Source: UM-FILTER-40-17 sp032251335 (lineage in GTDB: Bacteria; Bacteroidota; Bacteroidia; Flavobacteriales; Flavobacteriaceae). Taken from it: a stretch of DNA of 64,000 bases. Numbering within the stretch: position 1 is the stretch's first letter; every line of letters starts with the position of its first letter. The DNA is taken from NCBI GenBank assembly GCA_032251335.1, contig JAVVDW010000012.1, positions 1 to 64,000 on the forward strand, in the 5' to 3' direction. The notes beneath the pieces were generated by a model that saw only the letters and a program-made list of their open reading frames with translations, had not been told where the DNA came from and searched no databases. Shown here one piece after another: positions 42,053 to 50,361 of this stretch. The position numbers and the translations under genes are program-made.

Positions 42053-42726
42053 GGACGCAATTTAAAACAAATGTATGTGATTGGCTTCTCTTGCGCCAAA
42101 TATTGTTTTTCGTAGAAAGTTTGCACCTGGGTCACCAAGCTCGGACTTTCGGGATTGTTGTACACGTGATGATGCGCATAGCAAATTTCGTGTCCCAAAC
42201 CTTGAAGCAATCCTAAGGTGTAGCCGTGCATAAACTCGCTATCGGTTTTCAGATGAATCAAACCGCCGGGCTTGAGCACGCTTCTGTATTTTTCCAAAAA
42301 ATCGGGGTTGGTCATGCGGTGCTTGGTGCGTTTGTACTTGATTTGCGGATCGGGAAAAGTGATCCAAATTTCTGAAACCTCACCCGGCGCAAAAGCTTTG
42401 TCTATCAGTTCGATTTGGGTTCTCAAAAAACAAACATTAGACAAGCTTTTCTCTTGCGCGGTTTTGGCGCCACGCCAAAACCGCGCACCTTTGATATCAA
42501 CCCCCACGAAGTTTTTCATGGGAAACATTTCGGCCATCGCCACGCTGTATTCCCCTTTGCCACAACCCAATTCGAGTACCAAATCGCCCGAATTTCCAAA
42601 AAACCGGTTGTGCCATTGGCCTTTGAGTGCAAAATCGTTTGTTAACAAATCTTCACGTGAAGGCTGAATCACATGGCTGAATGTTTCGTTTTCTTTAAAT
42701 CGCTTGCGTTTGTTTTTACTGCCCAC
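42049..42726 (-). CDS. trmB: tRNA (guanine46-N7)-methyltransferase
   Basis: 225 residues from the GTG at 42724-42726 (reading MGSKNKRKRFKENETFSHVI). The longer frame would overlap the divergent glycosyltransferase and add 53 residues unlike the family, so GTG is preferred. SAM-binding motif LVLELGCGKGEYSVAMAEMF, then FVGVDIKGARFWRGAKTA and the TrmB signature WITFPDPQIKYKRTKHRMTN. It makes m7G46 in the variable loop of tRNAs. Confidence 0.92.
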   Translation of the reverse strand: MGSKNKRKRFKENETFSHVIQPSREDLLTNDFALKGQWHNRFFGNSGDLVLELGCGKGEYSVAMAEMFPMKNFVGVDIKGARFWRGAKTAQEKSLSNVCFLRTQIELIDKAFAPGEVSEIWITFPDPQIKYKRTKHRMTNPDFLEKYRSVLKPGGLIHLKTDSEFMHGYTLGLLQGLGHEICYAHHHVYNNPESPSLVTQVQTFYEKQYLAQEKPITYICFKLRP

Positions 42727-42782
42727 GGTGTAATTTAAAATTTTGGTAAAATTAAGGAAATATACACTTTGGCGAACATGCT

Positions 42783-42790
42783 TAAGTTTG
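42783..42790 (+). promoter_or_regulatory. Candidate -7 promoter motif of the glycosyltransferase gene
   Basis: TAAGTTTG matches TAnnTTTG and lies 18 bases before the ATG at 42809. Confidence 0.45.
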
Positions 42791-42808
42791 TAATTATATT
42801 TTACTATT

Positions 42809-43870
42809 ATGACGCGCCCCCGAAAAATTCTTGTCGCGCCTCTCAATTGGGGATTGGGACACGCTACTAGATGTATTCCCATCATTAAAGCCTTGCAAAA
42901 AAATCAGTTCGAGCCTGTGTTGGCATCGGACGGACAGGCACTTGCTTTGCTGCGAAAAGAATTTCCGGAAATGGAATCGCATGAAATGGCATCATATAAC
43001 ATTGAATATGCCAAAAACGGTAAGAATTTTAAGTGGAAACTCATCACGGAAATTCCAAACATGATCAATGCCGTGGTACGGGAGCACAAATTTGTAAAAA
43101 AAATGGTTGACAAAGGCGAGATTGCCGGAATTATTTCCGACAACCGCTTGGGTGCTTATGACAAAAGGGTTCCTTCTATTTTTATCACACATCAACTCAA
43201 TGTTTTGACCGGAAATACTACCTATTTGACCAGTAAAATGCACCATTTTTTTATTCAAAATTTCAACGAATGTTGGGTGCCCGATTTTGAAGCTGCGGAC
43301 AATCTTTCGGGCAAATTGGGTCATTTGAAAAAAAGCCGTTTGAAGGTCAAATATATAGGACCCCTCAGTAGATTTGAGAAAAATGACAGTCATAAAATCT
43401 ACGATTTGATGGTTATTCTTTCCGGTCCGGAACCACAGCGTACCATGCTGGAAGACAAGCTTTTTAACCAGGTAAAACACTATCCGGGTAAGGTTTTGTT
43501 TGTACGCGGAAAGGTAGAAGACGAGCAGGAGATTTTTACGGCTCTCAATACTACGGTCTATAATTTTATGACTTCTTCCGAATTGGAAACGGCCATCAAT
43601 GCCAGCGACAAAGTGCTGTCTAGAAGCGGATACACCACCATTATGGATTTGGCCAGATTGGAGAAAAAAGCTTTTTTTATTCCTACACCCGGGCAGTACG
43701 AACAAGAATACCTTGCCAAAAGACTCAATTTTAAAGGCATTGCACCTATGGAAACCCAAGAGCGGTTTTCGATGGAAAATCTGGCTAAACTCGATTTATT
43801 CAGCGGATTCCGCGGCGGCGGACGATCGGAAGACTTTGGCGCTCTTTTTCACCTTTTCGAGGGTAAATGA
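42809..43870 (+). CDS. Glycosyltransferase (family 28-like, MurG/MGDG synthase fold)
   Basis: 353 residues. The N-terminal glycine-rich entry KILVAPLNWGLGHATRCIPI and the C-terminal donor-binding SRSGYTTIMDLARLEKKAFF then FIPTPGQYEQEYLAKRLN match the GT-B fold of family 28-like enzymes. It probably transfers a sugar from a nucleotide donor to a lipid or surface acceptor; neither is known. Its last 75 bases overlap the end of the histidine kinase gene on the other strand. Confidence 0.85.
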   Translation: MTRPRKILVAPLNWGLGHATRCIPIIKALQKNQFEPVLASDGQALALLRKEFPEMESHEMASYNIEYAKNGKNFKWKLITEIPNMINAVVREHKFVKKMVDKGEIAGIISDNRLGAYDKRVPSIFITHQLNVLTGNTTYLTSKMHHFFIQNFNECWVPDFEAADNLSGKLGHLKKSRLKVKYIGPLSRFEKNDSHKIYDLMVILSGPEPQRTMLEDKLFNQVKHYPGKVLFVRGKVEDEQEIFTALNTTVYNFMTSSELETAINASDKVLSRSGYTTIMDLARLEKKAFFIPTPGQYEQEYLAKRLNFKGIAPMETQERFSMENLAKLDLFSGFRGGGRSEDFGALFHLFEGK

Positions 43871-44887
43871 AAATTCTGAGCCCACGCCAAATTCACTTTC
43901 TACATATATTTTTTCGCCGTGCGCTTCTACGATGTGCTTCACGATAGACAATCCCAATCCGGATCCGCCTTCTTCTCTGGAACCGCTTTGATCTACCCTG
44001 TAAAAGCGTTCAAACAAACGCGGAATATGCTCTTTTTTAATACCTTCTCCATTGTCTGTCACCCGAACTAAAATTTTGTGTTGCGTCAAAGACTCTATGC
44101 TGATTTCAGTGGTTCCGTCTTTTTTGCCGTATTTGATGGAATTGACTATCAAGTTGGTCACCACTTGCTTGATGCGTTCCATATCGGCATACACCATAAT
44201 GGGTTCGCTATAAGTAGTATCAAAAGTGAGCGTGATTTGACTTTTGACGGCTTTCATCTCCAAGAGTTCCATCACATTCTGAATGAGCTCTACAATGTCA
44301 AAAGATTCTTTATAGAGGTTGAGGTTACCTGTTTCAAGTTTGGTAATCATGTCTAAATCGTTGACAATATAGATGAGTCGCTCTACGCCCAAGTTGGCTC
44401 TTTTCAGGTATTTCTGTACGGTCTTTTTTTCTTTAACATTTCCACTGAGCAAGGTGAGGATGTAGCCTTGCACGGTAAAAAGCGGCGTTTTGAGCTCGTG
44501 AGAAATATTGCCGATAAAGTCTTTGCGGTAGTTCTCCCGAATCTTCAAAGCTTCAATCTCCAGCTTCTTATCGGTGGCAAATTTGGAAACCTCCTTGGTC
44601 AAAGTTGCCATGTCGGTAGTGATGGGCTGGCTGTCTATGCTGGTAGATTCCAAAAGGGAAACTTGGTCGTAAATTTTTTTGATGCGCTTGTAAATAAATT
44701 TCTCGACGCGAAATTGGATGACAAAAAATGAGGCCAAAAACACGATACAACCTTGTGCAATAGTGTAGGCAAGCGAAAATTGGACTAGATAGAACTGGAA
44801 TAACAGTGAAGACGCGGATAAAATCAGGGTAATATACAGCGATGTACGAAACGCAAACCGATATGTACGCCGAAATTTGATGGCCAT
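43796..44887 (-). CDS. Sensor histidine kinase (PhoR-like)
   Basis: 363 residues. Two adjacent membrane helices (about 15-36 and 40-58) with almost no periplasmic loop. HisKA domain with phospho-acceptor H130 in GNISHELKTPLFTVQGY. HATPase with LIVNSIKYGKKDG (N box), VTDNGEGIKKEHIPRLFERF (G1/F) and GGSGLGLSIVKHIVEAHGEK (G2). The lack of a sensor domain outside the membrane recalls PhoR. Stop and start are one base apart from the response regulator. The final 18 residues (after FTLEKV) lie in the part antisense to the glycosyltransferase and look like an extension. Confidence 0.88.
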   Translation of the reverse strand: MAIKFRRTYRFAFRTSLYITLILSASSLLFQFYLVQFSLAYTIAQGCIVFLASFFVIQFRVEKFIYKRIKKIYDQVSLLESTSIDSQPITTDMATLTKEVSKFATDKKLEIEALKIRENYRKDFIGNISHELKTPLFTVQGYILTLLSGNVKEKKTVQKYLKRANLGVERLIYIVNDLDMITKLETGNLNLYKESFDIVELIQNVMELLEMKAVKSQITLTFDTTYSEPIMVYADMERIKQVVTNLIVNSIKYGKKDGTTEISIESLTQHKILVRVTDNGEGIKKEHIPRLFERFYRVDQSGSREEGGSGLGLSIVKHIVEAHGEKIYVESEFGVGSEFSFTLEKVKKSAKVFRSSAAAESAE

Positions 44888-44888
44888 T

Positions 44889-45578
44889 TTATCCTATAAA
44901 CTTATACCCGATGCCTTTAACGGTTTTGAACATATCCTCTCCAATTTTTTCGCGAAGTTTACGGATGTGTACGTCGATGGTACGGCCGCCTACAACCACT
45001 TCATTGCCCCAAACTTTGTCGAGAATTTCTTCACGTTTAAACACCTTTCCGGGTTTTGAACACAACAAAGATAGCAATTCAAATTCTTTACGCGGCAAAA
45101 TCATTTCGATGCCATTCATTTCAATTTTGTACTCCTCTCGGTTGATAATCAAATTGCCGATTGTCACCACCGAATCTTCGGCAGTTTCTTCGGTTTCCTT
45201 GAGCCTGCGGAGCAAGCCTTTTACTTTGCTCACCAATACTTTGGGCTTGATGGGTTTGGTGATGTAGTCGTCTGCCCCGGCATCATATCCGGCCACCATA
45301 GAGTAGTCTTCGCCCCTGGCTGTAAAAAACGTGATGATGGTGTTTTTGAGATCCGAAATTTCCCGAATACGCTCGCAAGCTTCTATACCATCCATCTCCG
45401 GCATCATCACATCGAGTATGATGAGGTGCGGCAAATATTTTTTGGCTTTTTTGATGGCTTCCACACCGTTGGCCGCTGTGATAACATTGTAGCCTTCTGC
45501 GGAAAGGTTGACGCCCACAATTTCTAAAATATCCGGTTCGTCATCGACCAACAAGATTTTGATGTCTTTTTTCTTCAT
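44889..45578 (-). CDS. OmpR/PhoB family response regulator
   Basis: 229 residues. Receiver domain with D12-D13, phospho-acceptor D56 (LIILDVMMPEMDG), the switch Thr (FFTARGED) and K in YITKPIKPKV. C-terminal winged-helix DNA-binding domain with ILPRKEFELLSLLCSKPGKV, REEILDKVWGNEVVVGGRTI and DVHIRKLREKIGEDMFKTVK. A cognate pair with the kinase downstream. Similarity to PhoB is at family level; direct phosphate control is inferred from the PiT genes and box-like repeats in this window. A TAAGTTTG motif (45617-45624, minus strand) lies 38 bases before the ATG. Confidence 0.9.
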   Translation of the reverse strand: MKKKDIKILLVDDEPDILEIVGVNLSAEGYNVITAANGVEAIKKAKKYLPHLIILDVMMPEMDGIEACERIREISDLKNTIITFFTARGEDYSMVAGYDAGADDYITKPIKPKVLVSKVKGLLRRLKETEETAEDSVVTIGNLIINREEYKIEMNGIEMILPRKEFELLSLLCSKPGKVFKREEILDKVWGNEVVVGGRTIDVHIRKLREKIGEDMFKTVKGIGYKFIG

Positions 45579-45969
45579 CTATCTGTATTTTAGTTGTTTA
45601 TTCAAAGAAAATATACCAAACTTATCATTTAAATTTGCCTGTAAACCGCACAAGACATTTTTTTTCAAATCGCACTTTACCTTTGTGTTAACCTTCAAAT
45701 TTGGCTCGATTGTTGGGTAAAGATAATACTTATTGAAGTTTCATACATTTTTTACAACTTTATAACGATTCCGTAATGTTTGCTTTACAATGAACCACGT
45801 CCACACACAGGGTCTCTGTGCCTGAAATGACTTTATTTTATCGGTTCTTTGCCTCAACTTATCCGGCCAAACACTATGAGTTTTTCAAAGCAGCGTGGTT
45901 ACCGCATGACGATCAGTCTTTTGTTTTTTTTAAACATGCCTCCGGAAAAAAGGCTGCAACCTAAAAAGA
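45579..45969. other. Intergenic region between the response regulator and the HD pseudogene
   Basis: The only signal is a TAAGTTTG promoter motif on the minus strand at 45617-45624 serving the response regulator. A 45-codon open frame (45827-45964, plus strand) is present but unsupported. Otherwise nothing is seen. Confidence 0.5.
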
Positions 45970-46634
45970 TTAGTGCAACTGACCGTCCCATTCTTTTAGA
46001 AACTGCTTCAAGTAATTTTCCAGAAAACGATGCCGAGATTCTGCTGCTTTTTTACCGGCTTCTGTATGCATCAAATCTTTGAGTAGCAGTAGTTTTTCAT
46101 AAAAATGATTCAAAGATAGGGCGCACTGCCTTTTTGGTAGGTTTCTTTGTCCATTTCCAAATTGGGCTTCACATCCGGATTGTAAAGTGGTCGGTTTTTG
46201 AAACCACCATAATTGAAACAACGCGCAATACCAATAGCACCCAAAGCATCCAGCCTATCGGCATCTTGCACCACATTGAGTTCCGGTGTGCGATAAGGGG
46301 CTTTGGTATGGCCACCTTTATATGATATGTATTTTACAATATGAATTACTGCCTGAATCACGGCTTCTTCTACACCTTCAGCTTCCAAAAACTGACGGGC
46401 TTTTTTAGGGCCGATAGATTCGTCTCCATTGTGAAATTTAGCATCGGCCACATCGTGAAGCAACGCGCCTAAAGCTACTACAAACAGATCTGCTTTCTCC
46501 AATACAGCCAAAGCTTTCGAAAGTTTATAAACCCGCTCAACGTGAAACCAATCATGACCGCCTTCCGCATCTGCGAGTTGCTTTTTGACAAAGCTTATGG
46601 TATTTTGAATGATTTTTTCTTGGGCAGCTGTCAT
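45970..46634 (-). pseudogene. HD domain phosphohydrolase, apparent frameshift near 46120
   Basis: Two overlapping minus-strand frames make one protein of about 220 residues. The first (46634 to 46110) has the HD-domain motifs HDWFHVERVYKLSKALA, LGALLHDVADAKFHNGDE and VVQDADRLDALGAIGIARCF. It should read on from ETYQKGSAP but hits TGA at 46110. The second frame supplies the C-terminus SLNHFYEKLLLLKDLMHTEA then GKKAAESRHRFLENYLKQFL. Relatives of this YedJ-like family run straight through NHFYEKLLLLKDLM. Restoring one base in the CCC run at 46119-46121 rejoins the frames. The HD active site is complete, so loss of the last 45 residues may or may not destroy activity. Sequencing error is possible. 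Confidence 0.75.
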
Positions 46635-46637
46635 CGT

Positions 46638-47801
46638 TTATTGCAAAAAATCTAAGACAGTTTGTGTGATATAGTCAATTTGCTCCCTATCTAACTCACT
46701 GTGCATGGGCAGCGAAATCACTTCTTTCGACAATTGATTGGTCACCGGAAAATCTGCATCGTTATAACGTGCATCTGCATAGGCTTTTTGTACATGCAAG
46801 GGAATCGGGTAATAAATTCCAAAAGGAATGCCTTTTTCTTGTAGGTGTTTGGCCAAATCATCACGACGGTTGTTTTGTACGCGCAAAGTGTATTGATGAA
46901 ACACATGGCAATCACAGTTTTGGCAAAGTCCGTTTGACTTGTCACAACTTTCGGAAACCGTAACGGGTGTAACCAGGTCTTTGCAAGCAGCAAAAGCACG
47001 GTTGTAAGCTGCCGCTGCCTTTTGGCGCGCACGGTTATAGGCGTCTAAATGCGGAAGTTTGGCGCGTAAAATAGCCGCCTGTATAGAATCGAGCCGGGAA
47101 TTGACACCTACTACATCGTGGTGGTATCTTTCATACATGCCGTGGTTGACAATCCCGCGAAGTATGTGTGCGAGTTTGTCATCATTGGTAAAAATGGCGC
47201 CGCCGTCGCCGTAGCAACCCAGGTTTTTAGATGGGAAAAAGGATGTTGCACCTACATGTCCGATCGTGCCGGCTTTTTGTTTGCTGCCATTGGCTGAGGT
47301 GTAATTTGCACCTATGGCTTGTGCGTTGTCCTCTATGACGTATAAATCATGCTTTTTGGCAATCTCCATGATGGCGTCCATTTGGGCACATTGACCAAAT
47401 AGATGCACCGGAACTATGGCTTTGGTTTTGGGCGTGATGGCTTTTTTGATAGCTTCTATAGAAATGTTAAACGTATCCGGATCCACATCTACCAAAACCG
47501 GTGTGAATTTTAAGAGGGCTATCACTTCCACGGTAGCCGCAAAGGTAAAATCTGCCGTGATGACCTCGTCGCCTTCTTTCAAGTCTAATCCCATCATCGC
47601 TATCTGCAAAGCATCGGTGCCATTGGCGCATGGAATCACGTGTTTCACGCCCAAATACGTTTCCAATTCTTTTTGAAAATGCTGTACTTCCGGACCGTTT
47701 ATAAAGGCTGCAGACTCAAAAACCTCATCTATGGAAGCTTGAATTTTGGCTTTGAGGGGTTCGTATTGGCTTTTGAGATCTACCATTTGTAATTTTCGCA
47801 T
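46638..47801 (-). CDS. DegT/DnrJ/EryC1/StrS family PLP aminotransferase
   Basis: 387 residues. MVDLKSQYEPLKAKIQASID at the N-terminus, VIPCANGTDALQIAMMGLDL (PLP phosphate binding), VIEDNAQAIGA (Asp contacting PLP) and the Schiff-base Lys in TSFFPSKNLGCYGDGG. Such enzymes transaminate keto-sugars for surface polysaccharides. Odd feature: four clustered Cys in SCDKSNGLCQNCDCHVFHQY (near 295-315), set where most members have a plain loop before HVFHQYTLR. Three bases separate it from the HD gene. Confidence 0.92.
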   Translation of the reverse strand: MRKLQMVDLKSQYEPLKAKIQASIDEVFESAAFINGPEVQHFQKELETYLGVKHVIPCANGTDALQIAMMGLDLKEGDEVITADFTFAATVEVIALLKFTPVLVDVDPDTFNISIEAIKKAITPKTKAIVPVHLFGQCAQMDAIMEIAKKHDLYVIEDNAQAIGANYTSANGSKQKAGTIGHVGATSFFPSKNLGCYGDGGAIFTNDDKLAHILRGIVNHGMYERYHHDVVGVNSRLDSIQAAILRAKLPHLDAYNRARQKAAAAYNRAFAACKDLVTPVTVSESCDKSNGLCQNCDCHVFHQYTLRVQNNRRDDLAKHLQEKGIPFGIYYPIPLHVQKAYADARYNDADFPVTNQLSKEVISLPMHSELDREQIDYITQTVLDFLQ

Positions 47802-47897
47802 GACTTGTGGTTTTACGGCTTAATTCTTGCAAATTTACGGAGGACGTCTCATATTTATTGCATAAAGCATGTTATTTTAGCCTAAGATTTGGTAAAC

Positions 47898-49145
47898 ATG
47901 ATTTATTTATACAATTTGCTGGCCGAGCTGGGTTTTCTCTGCATCCGCTTTGCGGCTGTTTTTAATGACAAATTGGCGCTGTTTGTTCAGGGTCGGAAAC
48001 AAACTTTCGGCCTGTTGTCTAAAAACATCAAAGCCACAGACCGCGTCATTTGGATGCATGTAGCATCTTTGGGTGAATACGAGCAAGGTTTGCCCTTACT
48101 GAAAAAAATTAAAAAGCAATATGCCGATCACAAGTTGCTCCTCAGTTTTTTTTCGCCATCAGGCTATGAGGTGGTCAAAGATAAAACCCCCGCAGACGTC
48201 GTGGTTTATTTGCCGTTTGACACTTTGCCAAACGCTCAAAAATTTCTAAAAATAGTCCACCCGGAATTGGCTATTTTTATCAAATATGAGTTTTGGCCTG
48301 CTTTGCTTTTCGAAATGGAAAAACAACGAATTCGCGTGCTGAGTGTGTCTGCCATTTTTAGACCATCGCAGGTATTCTTCAAACCTTGGGGTGGTTGGAT
48401 GCGTCGGTCTCTCAAGGTTTTTGATCACTTTTTTGTGCAAAACGCGGCTTCGGTAGCCTTGCTCAAAAGTATTCATATAGAAAATGTCACGCTTGCCGGT
48501 GACACCCGTTTCGATAGGGTAAGCGAAATTTTGGAACGAGACAACCGACTTTCTTTTATGGAAAGTTTTAAAGGAAACAGGCTTTGTGTTGTTGCAGGCA
48601 GTACATGGCCGGAAGACGAAGCCTTGTGGCTTTCCTATTTGAAACACCACCCAACTGATGAAGTCGTTTATGTGTTTGCACCGCACAATGTGAAGCCCGA
48701 AAACATCAAACCACTCTGGGATAAACTCCCGGACGGCAAACTCCTATACAGTGAAATTAACCCGGACACAGATTTTCAAAAAAATACAATTTTAGTGGTC
48801 GATACTATAGGTTTGCTGACCAAAATTTACGCCTACGCAGATGTGGCTTATGTCGGCGGCGGTATGGCCACAGGTTTGCACAATGTGTTGGAACCTGCTG
48901 TTTTCGGCATTCCCGTTGTCATCGGAAAGGAATATTCCAAGTTCGCCGAAGCCACAGCACTCGTAGAAAGAGGCGGTGTTATAAGCATATATGACCAAGC
49001 CACATTTGATGCCGTTGTTCAAAAATTAATCCGACAAAAAAGTGCCAGAGAAGCGCAGGGAAAACACAACCGTGCATATGTGGAAGAAAAAATCGGTGCA
49101 ACTAAAACGGTGATGGGCTTTATCGAGAAAGTTTTAAAGGTCTGA
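47898..49145 (+). CDS. waaA: 3-deoxy-D-manno-octulosonic acid (Kdo) transferase
   Basis: 415 residues from the ATG at 47898 (MIYLYNLLAELGFLCIRFAA). An N-terminal membrane anchor is followed by the GT-B glycosyltransferase. WMHVASLGEYEQGLPLLKKI is the acceptor-side motif, GDTRFDRVSEILERD and VVAGSTWPEDEALWLSYLKH are conserved, and the donor site shows YVGGGMATGLHNVLEPAVFG. It adds Kdo to lipid A precursor at the inner membrane. It is divergent from the aminotransferase gene, 96 bases away. Confidence 0.95.
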   Translation: MIYLYNLLAELGFLCIRFAAVFNDKLALFVQGRKQTFGLLSKNIKATDRVIWMHVASLGEYEQGLPLLKKIKKQYADHKLLLSFFSPSGYEVVKDKTPADVVVYLPFDTLPNAQKFLKIVHPELAIFIKYEFWPALLFEMEKQRIRVLSVSAIFRPSQVFFKPWGGWMRRSLKVFDHFFVQNAASVALLKSIHIENVTLAGDTRFDRVSEILERDNRLSFMESFKGNRLCVVAGSTWPEDEALWLSYLKHHPTDEVVYVFAPHNVKPENIKPLWDKLPDGKLLYSEINPDTDFQKNTILVVDTIGLLTKIYAYADVAYVGGGMATGLHNVLEPAVFGIPVVIGKEYSKFAEATALVERGGVISIYDQATFDAVVQKLIRQKSAREAQGKHNRAYVEEKIGATKTVMGFIEKVLKV

Positions 49146-49263
49146 TTCAAATAAACACCCCAATCTATATCACATTTATGGAAGTGAAAATGTTTATGAA
49201 CCTGGAGTCGACTAAAAATAGATGTGCTGCTTGTTATCTGTAATTTACTCATAAAACTAATGT

Positions 49264-49283
49264 CTCCTCGAGCGCAGTCGAGA
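49264..49283. repeat. Dispersed CTCGAGCGCAGTCGAG repeat, copy 2 (reverse)
   Basis: CTCCTCGAGCGCAGTCGAGA, the complement of the repeat at 40126-40141, followed by GGTTTTT. Confidence 0.65.
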
Positions 49284-49610
49284 GGTTTTTATGTATTTTG
49301 AAATTAATAGCAATCAAAACAAAATAGATGATTGAATTTTATTGGCTTAAAACCAAATACTATCGTCTAGGGGTTTGAAATTGGCCTACGAGAAAAATAT
49401 AGAAAATCAAGGAAGCAGAAAGGGAAAAAGATAAAAATTTGTTTGAGTTCCGCCTTGGGCGGAATGAGTTATTTTTTATCTGTGGTTGGGGATTCCGTAG
49501 TATTTTCTTATGTTTTTATCGTCAGCCTAGCGTTTTTTGGTTCTTTTTTGGCAATGGAAAAAAGAACATATCAAATTATTTAGGACAGAATTGATTTGAA
49601 ATATAAAAAG

Positions 49611-49634
49611 GAGACCTCGACTGCGCATGGTCTC
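49611..49634. repeat. Inverted repeat with a CTCGACTGCGC core, copy 3
   Basis: GAGACC (49611-49616) and GGTCTC (49629-49634) are perfect complements around TCGACTGCGCAT, a partial match to the same dispersed family. Confidence 0.6.
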
Positions 49635-49761
49635 AACCCGGTTTTTGAAGTTTTTAGTTTGAATGGTAACACATCGAGAAGTACTAGAAAAGTATAGCTA
49701 GAGGTGTCCGATGTGTTTTAAAAATATAGTGTCTTCCTTGCCAACTTCCCTCCGGCTGATT

Positions 49762-49769
49762 TATCTTTG
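49762..49769 (+). promoter_or_regulatory. Candidate -7 promoter motif of the thioesterase gene
   Basis: TATCTTTG matches TAnnTTTG; the ATG follows 11 bases later at 49781. Confidence 0.5.
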
Positions 49770-49780
49770 CAAAAAAAAAC

Positions 49781-50290
49781 ATGCAAGCCAAAAAACCTTC
49801 TGAGTCGCTCACTACGCTTACCGATCTTGTTTTGCCCAGCGAAACCAATCCGCTCAACAACTTATTTGGAGGCGAATTACTGGCCCGTATGGACAGAGCA
49901 GCCAGCATCACTGCCGGGCGTCACAGCAGGCGCATTGTGGTCACTGCCTCTGTGAATCACGTCGCTTTTAACAAGGCCATTCCGCTAGGCACAGTCGTCA
50001 CAGTAGAAGGCAAAGTTTCCAGGGCTTTTAAAACATCTATGGAAATTTATTTAGATGTTTGGATTGAAGACCGAATCTCCGGCAAGCGCACCAAGGCCAA
50101 CGAAGCCATTTATACTTTTGTGGCTGTGGACGAAACGGGCAGCCCGGTGGAAGTCCCGCCCATAGAACCCGAAACCGAACTGGAAAAGCAACGCTATGAC
50201 GGTGCTTTGCGCCGCAAACAACTCAGCCTGGTGCTCGCCGGGAAAATGAAAGCTGCTGATGCCACAGAGCTAAAAGCCCTTTTTGTTTGA
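49781..50290 (+). CDS. Acyl-CoA thioesterase (hotdog fold)
   Basis: 169 residues, a single hotdog domain of the cytosolic acyl-CoA hydrolase type: LPSETNPLNNLFGGELLARM, then DRAASITAGRHSRRIVVTAS and VNHVAFNKAIPLGTVVTVEG. The N-P-L-N-x-L-F-G-G and D-R-A-A segments hold the catalytic Asn and Asp of this family. It hydrolyses acyl-CoA to acid and CoA. The C-terminal 30 residues are charged and helical. Confidence 0.92.
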   Translation: MQAKKPSESLTTLTDLVLPSETNPLNNLFGGELLARMDRAASITAGRHSRRIVVTASVNHVAFNKAIPLGTVVTVEGKVSRAFKTSMEIYLDVWIEDRISGKRTKANEAIYTFVAVDETGSPVEVPPIEPETELEKQRYDGALRRKQLSLVLAGKMKAADATELKALFV

Positions 50291-50303
50291 TTTTTTTGCA
50301 TAT

Positions 50304-50334
50304 AAAAAAAGGTACATCTGTTTTGAGATGCACC
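50304..50334 (-). terminator. Rho-independent terminator of the PQQ-type dehydrogenase gene
   Basis: On the minus strand GGTGCATCT pairs with AGATGTACC (one G-U pair; arms 50334-50326 and 50319-50311) and is followed by TTTTTTT. It lies 28 bases after the stop at 50362. Confidence 0.8.
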
Positions 50335-50361
50335 CTTTAATTAGCAGATATATTTTAATAA

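Larger units (their letters stand above)
49146..49780. other. 635-bp intergenic region with dispersed repeats
   Basis: No convincing gene. It contains the CTCGACTGCGCTCGAG-type repeat in reverse (49264-49283) and a related inverted repeat GAGACC...GGTCTC (49611-49634), with AT-rich sequence between. Short open frames here lack start context. The thioesterase promoter motif lies at its right end. Confidence 0.6.

Noticed and set aside
42727..42885. Longer N-terminus for trmB
   Set aside because: It would overlap the divergent glycosyltransferase gene and its promoter, and does not resemble TrmB; the GTG at 42726 was used.
45827..45964. 45-codon plus-strand frame (starting MTLFYRFFASTYPAKHYEFF)
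   Set aside because: Composition is protein-like, but there is no homology I recognise, no promoter motif, and it faces the HD pseudogene; kept only as a remark.
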